Shown: in pieces, positions 14,472-17,859 of the stretch
Numbering within the stretch: position 1 is the stretch's first letter
Layout of the letters: every line of letters begins with the position of its first letter
NCBI GenBank assembly: GCA_030550695.1
Contig: JAUQOX010000029.1
Location: forward strand, 1-17,859
Direction of reading: 5' to 3'
DNA length: 17,859 nucleotides
From: Gemmatimonadota bacterium
GTDB lineage: Bacteria; Gemmatimonadota; Gemmatimonadetes; Longimicrobiales; Gaopeijiaceae
Translations under genes and position numbers: made by a program
The notes under the pieces: generated by a model
What the model saw: the letters and a program-made list of their open reading frames with translations, nothing else
Databases searched by the model: none
What the model was told of the DNA's origin: nothing

Positions 14472-16385
14472 ATGAGGCGTCGGTACGAAGTGGTGGTCAT
14501 CGGGGGGGGCCATGCGGGGGTGGAAGCTGCTGCCGCGGCGGCTCGGTTAGGGTGTTCGACGCTTTTGGTGACCCCCGATCTCTCGCGCCTCGGGCAGTTG
14601 AGCTGCAACCCGGCGGTGGGGGGGGTGGCCAAGGGGATCGTAGCCCGGGAGGTGGATGCCCTCGGGGGGATTATGGGGGTGGCCACGGACGCTTCCCGCT
14701 TGCATTTCCGGATGCTGAACCGGTCGAAGGGCCCGGCGGTTTGGGGACCTCGGGCTCAATGCGATCGGGGGCTGTACCCGCGGGCCGTCCGCAAGGCCCT
14801 GGAGGCGCTGCCCAACCTGGATTTTTTTCAGGGGATGGCCAGCGGGTTGAGACTGGAAAAGGGGGAAGGGTTCGAGGTGGAGGTCCGGGGGGGGGTGAGC
14901 TTCGAGGCCCGGTCGTTGGTCGTGGCCACCGGGACCTTCCTTCGTGGGAAGATCCATGTGGGAGCCGAAGACGGGATTCCCGCAGGTCGGGCAGGGGAGC
15001 CGCCCGCGGTGGAGTTGGCCGAGGCGCTCCAGGCCTGGGGGCTGGAAATGGGTCGGTTCAAGACGGGGACCCCCCCTCGAGTGGATGGCCGGACGGTAGA
15101 CTTCGGAAAGCTGGCCGTTCAGCCCGGCGACCCGGAGGACTTCCGCTTCAGCCACTACGCCCGGGTGGAACTGCCCGACCAGCGGCCTTGTTGGGTCACC
15201 TGGGCAGGAGAGGCTCTGAAGAAACTTGTGGCGGAGAACCTCCACCGGAGTGCCCTGTACGGAGGGGCCATCTCCGGGAGGGGGCCTCGCTATTGCCCCT
15301 CCATCGAGGACAAGATCGTCCGTTTTCCCGACGTACCCCGTCATCAGGTGTTCCTTGAGCCCGAGGGGCTGGAAACCGAGGAACTCTACGTCAACGGCCT
15401 CTCCACCTCCCTCCCTGCCGACGTGCAACAGGCGTTCCTTCGTACCTTGCCGGGCTTGGAGGAATGCCGCATGACGAAGGCGGGCTATGCCATCGAATAC
15501 GACTATTTCCCCCCTCATCAGCTTCATCCCACGCTGGAAGTCAAGCTCATCCCGGGGTTGTTCTTTGCCGGCCAGATCAACGGCACCACCGGCTACGAGG
15601 AAGCGGCGGGGCAGGGGGTGGTGGCGGGGGTGAATGCCGCCCTCCGGGTTCAGGGTCGACCTCCCTGGGTTTTGGGGCGGGAACAGGCCTACATCGGTGT
15701 GCTGATCGACGATCTGGTGACGAAGGGGGTGGACGAACCCTATCGTCTCTTCACCTCCCGGGCGGAGTTCCGACTCCTGCTCCGCCAAGACAACGCCTTG
15801 CAGCGGCTGGGTCCCATGGCCGAAGAGCTGGGGCTCCTTACCCGGGCGCAGACGGAGGTCCTCAGGGAACGCGTGAGTACCCTGGAAGGCGTTCGCCGGT
15901 GGTTCCAGGGAACCACCTTCACCCCCCCGCAGGTGAATCCGCTCCTGGAGCAGGCCGGCGGCCAGCCGATCCAGGAGCCCGCCAGGGCGATGGAGCTCTT
16001 GAAGCGACCGGGGGTGAGAGCCGAGGCTCTGGCCCGCATCGGCGAGGCCCCCTTCCCCCCCGGACAGGCCGGGGATGCGTTGGTGGCCGTGGAGGTGGAG
16101 GTGAAGTACCGGGGGTATGTGGAGCGGGAGTTGGAGCGGGTGCAGACCTTGCGGGAGCAAGCGGGGTTTTCGTTGGAACCGGATTTACCCTATCGGGACT
16201 TCCGGACCCTATCGTTCGAGGCCAGGGAAAAGTTGGCCCGGGTCCGCCCCATGAATCTGGCGCAGGCGGCCAGAATCCCTGGAGTCTCTCCCGCCGACCT
16301 CCAGAATCTTCTCATGGAAGTCCGCAGGTGGAGGCGGCAGCGCCTGGTGGGCGCCGGGACCTCCGGCAAGCAAGAAGAGGGGTGA
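14472..16385 (+). CDS. mnmG: tRNA uridine-5-carboxymethylaminomethyl modification enzyme MnmG
   Basis: 637 residues. This FAD/NADH enzyme partners MnmE to modify U34 of tRNA. VVVIGGGHAGVEAA (FAD Rossmann motif, GGGHAG at 11-16), LSCNPAVGGVAKG (conserved Cys45), GTFLRGKIHVG, RFKTGTPPRVD, SLPADVQ, AGQINGTTGYEEAAGQG and DDLVTKGVDEPYRLFTSRAEFRLLLRQDNA are all typical. The C-terminal MnmE-binding helical domain contains YVERELERV and RPMNLAQAARIPGVSPADL. The start at 14472 gives the normal MRRRYEVVVIGGG N-terminus. No rsmG or parAB follows, which often come after mnmG; the operon seems to end here. Confidence 0.98.
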   Translation: MRRRYEVVVIGGGHAGVEAAAAAARLGCSTLLVTPDLSRLGQLSCNPAVGGVAKGIVAREVDALGGIMGVATDASRLHFRMLNRSKGPAVWGPRAQCDRGLYPRAVRKALEALPNLDFFQGMASGLRLEKGEGFEVEVRGGVSFEARSLVVATGTFLRGKIHVGAEDGIPAGRAGEPPAVELAEALQAWGLEMGRFKTGTPPRVDGRTVDFGKLAVQPGDPEDFRFSHYARVELPDQRPCWVTWAGEALKKLVAENLHRSALYGGAISGRGPRYCPSIEDKIVRFPDVPRHQVFLEPEGLETEELYVNGLSTSLPADVQQAFLRTLPGLEECRMTKAGYAIEYDYFPPHQLHPTLEVKLIPGLFFAGQINGTTGYEEAAGQGVVAGVNAALRVQGRPPWVLGREQAYIGVLIDDLVTKGVDEPYRLFTSRAEFRLLLRQDNALQRLGPMAEELGLLTRAQTEVLRERVSTLEGVRRWFQGTTFTPPQVNPLLEQAGGQPIQEPARAMELLKRPGVRAEALARIGEAPFPPGQAGDALVAVEVEVKYRGYVERELERVQTLREQAGFSLEPDLPYRDFRTLSFEAREKLARVRPMNLAQAARIPGVSPADLQNLLMEVRRWRRQRLVGAGTSGKQEEG

Positions 16386-16388
16386 AAG

Positions 16389-16408
16389 GCTGTCCCTTCC
16401 AGGACGGC
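16389..16408 (+). terminator. Hairpin just after the mnmG stop
   Basis: GCTGTCC (16389-16395) pairs with GGACGGC (16402-16408), seven pairs with one G-U, around a CTTCCA loop, three bases after the mnmG stop. There is no T-run, so it is only a possible weak terminator. Confidence 0.3.
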
Positions 16409-16516
16409 TGACTTGCGGGTCGGTGGTGGGGAAAGTGGCGGCTGGCCCGTCTGCCCACCCCGGGATCCCTCGGGCCGGCAACCCTACGTGGGCCGCCGGC
16501 CGAGGGGCCCCTGGTG

Positions 16517-16729
16517 TCAGTTCATCGAGAAGCAAAGGTGAAACCAGGGCGTCCGGCCTTGGCCTCCCAGGGGGGAGGCCCACCACACCTGGAAGGGGTA
16601 GGCCGAGGGGTCCTCGGCGCACGGGACCCCTTCCGAGGTGACGAAGGGGCCCAGGATCAGCCGAAGAGGACGGAGCAGGAGACGATTCTGGGCCGCGCCG
16701 TCTGAGGGCCCGGACCTCCCGGGAATCAT
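16517..16729 (-). CDS. Possible small protein, unknown
   Basis: 70-residue open frame beginning MIPGRSGPSDGAAQ and ending HLCFSMN. A GGAGGA lies 5 bases before the ATG. Its third codon positions are mostly G or C (about 58 of 70 by hand count), like the real genes here. It starts 42 bases after the fasciclin gene stops, on the same strand, and could be co-transcribed. The middle part (LRLILGPFVTSE, YPFQVWWASPLGG) is protein-like, but there is no recognised family, signal peptide or membrane helix. Two strong hairpins lie inside it, so chance or an RNA remains possible. Confidence 0.35.
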   Translation of the reverse strand: MIPGRSGPSDGAAQNRLLLRPLRLILGPFVTSEGVPCAEDPSAYPFQVWWASPLGGQGRTPWFHLCFSMN

Positions 16730-16771
16730 GGGAATCCTCCAGTCAGGGGGTGGTGACTTCCCCGGGCGCCG

Positions 16772-17269
16772 TCAGCGGGAGGGGAGCAGGACGCGATCGA
16801 TGACGTGGATCACGCCGTTCGTGGCTTCCACGTCCACGGCCACCACGGTGGCATCCCCGACCTGCACCTTCCCGTCCCGGGCCAGGACGGGCAAACTCTT
16901 CCCGTTCAGAGTTGGGGCCGAGGCCAGGTTCACCACGTCCTTGGCGTACACCCGTCCCGAGACCAAGTGGTAGGTCAGAACGGCGGTGAGGGCCTCCTTG
17001 TCCTGAAGCAGCGCATCGAGCTGGGCCTTGGGAATTCGGGCGAACGCCTCGTCCGTGGGGGCGAACACCGTGAAGGGCCCCCCGCTGGCGAGGGTTTCCT
17101 CAAGGCCTGCGGCCTTCACCGCCGCCAGGAGGGTGTTGAAGCTTCCGGCATCCTTGGCCACCTCGACGAGGTTCTTCTCAGGGTGGGTGTTCGGGGAAGA
17201 AGAAGGAACCGGGGAGGGCGCAAGGACGGCCAGAGCGGCCAGGGCGGAAACGGCGACGAAGTGGAACAT
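16772..17269 (-). CDS. Secreted fasciclin (FAS1) domain protein
   Basis: 165 residues from the ATG at 17269, which has GGAGGA about 5 bases upstream; the frame runs on to 17326, but without such a site. The N-terminus MFHFVAVSALAALAVLAPSP is a signal-like hydrophobic stretch with few basic residues, followed by a Ser/Pro linker. A single FAS1 domain spans about 32-163: NLVEVAKDAGSFNTLLAAV, the H1 motif FTVFAPTDEAF (66-76), the conserved YH (100-101) in LTYHLVSG and the H2 motif GVIHVIDRVLLP (152-163). FAS1 domains mediate adhesion at the cell surface or in the matrix. It diverges from a MerR-type regulator gene and may be under its control. It is encoded against the direction of the replication fork, unlike its neighbours. 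Confidence 0.9.
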   Translation of the reverse strand: MFHFVAVSALAALAVLAPSPVPSSSPNTHPEKNLVEVAKDAGSFNTLLAAVKAAGLEETLASGGPFTVFAPTDEAFARIPKAQLDALLQDKEALTAVLTYHLVSGRVYAKDVVNLASAPTLNGKSLPVLARDGKVQVGDATVVAVDVEATNGVIHVIDRVLLPSR

Positions 17270-17371
17270 GCAAGTCCTCCGAGCCAAGGGGTTATTCCAG
17301 AGGGTTCCGACACCTCGGGGTGTCAAGGACCCCAGGCTTGTATAGCCTGTGTAGGAGAACGGTACATCGGG

Positions 17372-17413
17372 TGTCTAAAATTGTCAAGGTCATATTTAGA
17401 CAGACAGTTGACA
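17372..17413. promoter_or_regulatory. Nested TGTCWA/TWGACA operator-like repeats in divergent promoter region
   Basis: TGTCTAAA (17372-17379) and TTTAGACA (17395-17402) form a perfect 8-base inverted repeat. A second TGTCAA follows 10 bases after the first (17382-17387), and a second TTGACA 11 bases after the TAGACA (17408-17413). The four half-sites therefore make two direct pairs facing each other. TTGACA at 17408 and its minus-strand copy at 17387-17382 could also be -35 elements for the MerR and fasciclin genes respectively. The position between divergent genes fits autoregulation. Confidence 0.55.
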
Positions 17414-17436
17414 CAGATGTGATAACCTTCCATCAT
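17408..17436 (+). promoter_or_regulatory. Candidate promoter of the MerR-type regulator
   Basis: TTGACA (17408-17413), 17-base spacer, CATCAT (17431-17436; four of six matches). Transcription would start at about the ATG at 17443, which has no ribosome site, so the message could be leaderless. The -35 coincides with one operator-like half-site. Confidence 0.35.
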
Positions 17437-17442
17437 GATGGT

Positions 17443-17859
17443 ATGGAACGCACTCGAGATCGCACCCCTCGCCACCCCATCAGGGTGGTTTCCCGCCGTA
17501 CCGGCCTATCGCCCGCGCTGTTACGGGCTTGGGAGAAGCGGTATGGGGTGGTAACCCCGGGACGCACCGAGGGAGGGCAACGCCTTTACACGGACCAGGA
17601 CATCCAGCGGCTCTCTTTGCTCAAGAGGGTGGTGGAGGAAGGGAGAAGCATCGGGAGCGTGGCGCACCTTTCCCTGGAGGAGCTCCGGGACCTGGTGGAA
17701 GGTGGAGAGGGATGGAGCAACGGTGCGGGGCGGCCGCCGCCCCTGGAGGGGGCCTCCCCCGTGGACGTTCTCCGGCAGGCCATGGAGGCGGTAGCGGGGA
17801 TGGAGCCGGAGAGGTTGGAGAAAATCCTGAGCCGGGCGGCCATGGCTTTCTCCGTGCCG
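17443..17859 (+). CDS. MerR-family regulator, probable cobalamin-binding (CarH/LitR-like), 3' partial
   Basis: 139 residues are visible before the window ends. The DNA-binding domain (about 13-85) reads IRVVSRRTGLSPALLRAWEKRYGVVTPGRTEGGQRLYTDQDIQRL, matching the MerR winged-helix subgroup with the conserved AWE(K/R)RYG.V.P.RT.GG.R.Y. After a Gly/Pro linker (about 88-105), DVLRQAMEAVAGMEPERLEKILSRAAMAF looks like the first helices of the four-helix bundle that precedes the B12-binding domain in CarH/LitR photoreceptor repressors. The DXHXXG cobalamin-ligating motif would lie beyond the window, so this part is inference. It diverges from the fasciclin gene across an operator-like region. The ATG at 17443 is the only in-frame ATG that gives the full winged helix. 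Confidence 0.85.
   Translation, partial: MERTRDRTPRHPIRVVSRRTGLSPALLRAWEKRYGVVTPGRTEGGQRLYTDQDIQRLSLLKRVVEEGRSIGSVAHLSLEELRDLVEGGEGWSNGAGRPPPLEGASPVDVLRQAMEAVAGMEPERLEKILSRAAMAFSVP

Larger units (their letters stand above)
16386..16771. other. 386-base region between convergent genes with clustered hairpins
   Basis: No recognised gene. Four strong inverted repeats are seen: 16467-16479 with 16495-16506 (12 pairs, one bulge), 16508-16515 with 16543-16549 (7 pairs), 16561-16568 with 16573-16580 (8 pairs, AGGG loop), and 16602-16608 with 16612-16618 (7 pairs). I compared it by eye with RNase P RNA, tmRNA, 6S RNA, SRP RNA and common riboswitches and found no match. It also holds a possible small minus-strand gene (listed separately). 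It may be a structured RNA, a decayed gene or terminators for the two converging genes. Confidence 0.5.

Noticed and set aside
14547..16160. Minus-strand 537-residue open frame opposite mnmG
   Set aside because: mnmG is unambiguous and the reverse frame shows no recognisable motif.
16386..16771. RNase P RNA, tmRNA, 6S or SRP RNA in the region after mnmG
   Set aside because: The conserved core strings of these RNAs are not found on either strand, despite the strong hairpins.
1..17859. CRISPR arrays, tRNA or rRNA genes, insertion sequences, prophage or attachment sites
   Set aside because: No regularly spaced repeats, no tRNA-like TpsiC/anticodon pattern, no transposase or integrase frame and no target duplications were seen by eye.

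Overview
This is a very GC-rich bacterial window carrying the chromosomal replication-origin neighbourhood: dnaA and dnaN on one strand and the rpmH-rnpA-yidD-yidC-mnmE-acylphosphatase-mnmG run on the other. An outer-membrane barrel, a lipobox lipoprotein and a long-form YidC point to a Gram-negative cell plan. The barrel resembles proteins I associate with Gemmatimonadota, so I lean to that phylum. This is an inference from protein style, not a proven assignment.

Layout: from dnaA (about 9.7 kb) leftwards almost everything is on the minus strand: dnaA, a 331-base origin-like gap, dnaN, a PrcB_C-type lipoprotein, a sensor histidine kinase, an NtrC-type sigma-54 response regulator, an exported coiled-coil protein and an outer-membrane beta-barrel. 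The last genes overlap or nearly touch, so the lipoprotein-to-barrel part is probably one operon. A phosphopantetheinyl transferase, cut by the left edge, faces it and overlaps the end of the barrel gene. From rpmH (9957) rightwards the genes are on the plus strand and tightly packed, with overlaps at rnpA/yidD and yidD/yidC. After mnmG comes a 386-base region with strong hairpins and a possible small minus-strand gene, then a secreted fasciclin-domain protein (minus), and divergently a MerR-type regulator with the start of a cobalamin-binding-type helical domain, cut by the right edge.

How it works together: DnaA would bind the clustered TGTGGA/TCCACA motifs between dnaA and dnaN and open the DNA at an adjacent trinucleotide (DnaA-trio-like) and A-tract element. 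Both arms are transcribed mainly away from this region, matching divergent replication forks. The right arm supplies ribosome protein L34, the RNase P protein, membrane insertion (YidD, YidC) and tRNA wobble-uridine modification (MnmE/MnmG). The left arm is the unusual part. Instead of recF-gyrB, dnaN is followed by an envelope-directed two-component system with a lipoprotein, a periplasmic coiled-coil protein and a barrel, which may form a stress-sensing module. Its function is not established here.

Points to check include an extreme C/G tract inside mnmE (assembly error or real insertion), the rnpA frame staying open through all of rpmH, and a nested operator-like repeat between the fasciclin and MerR genes.
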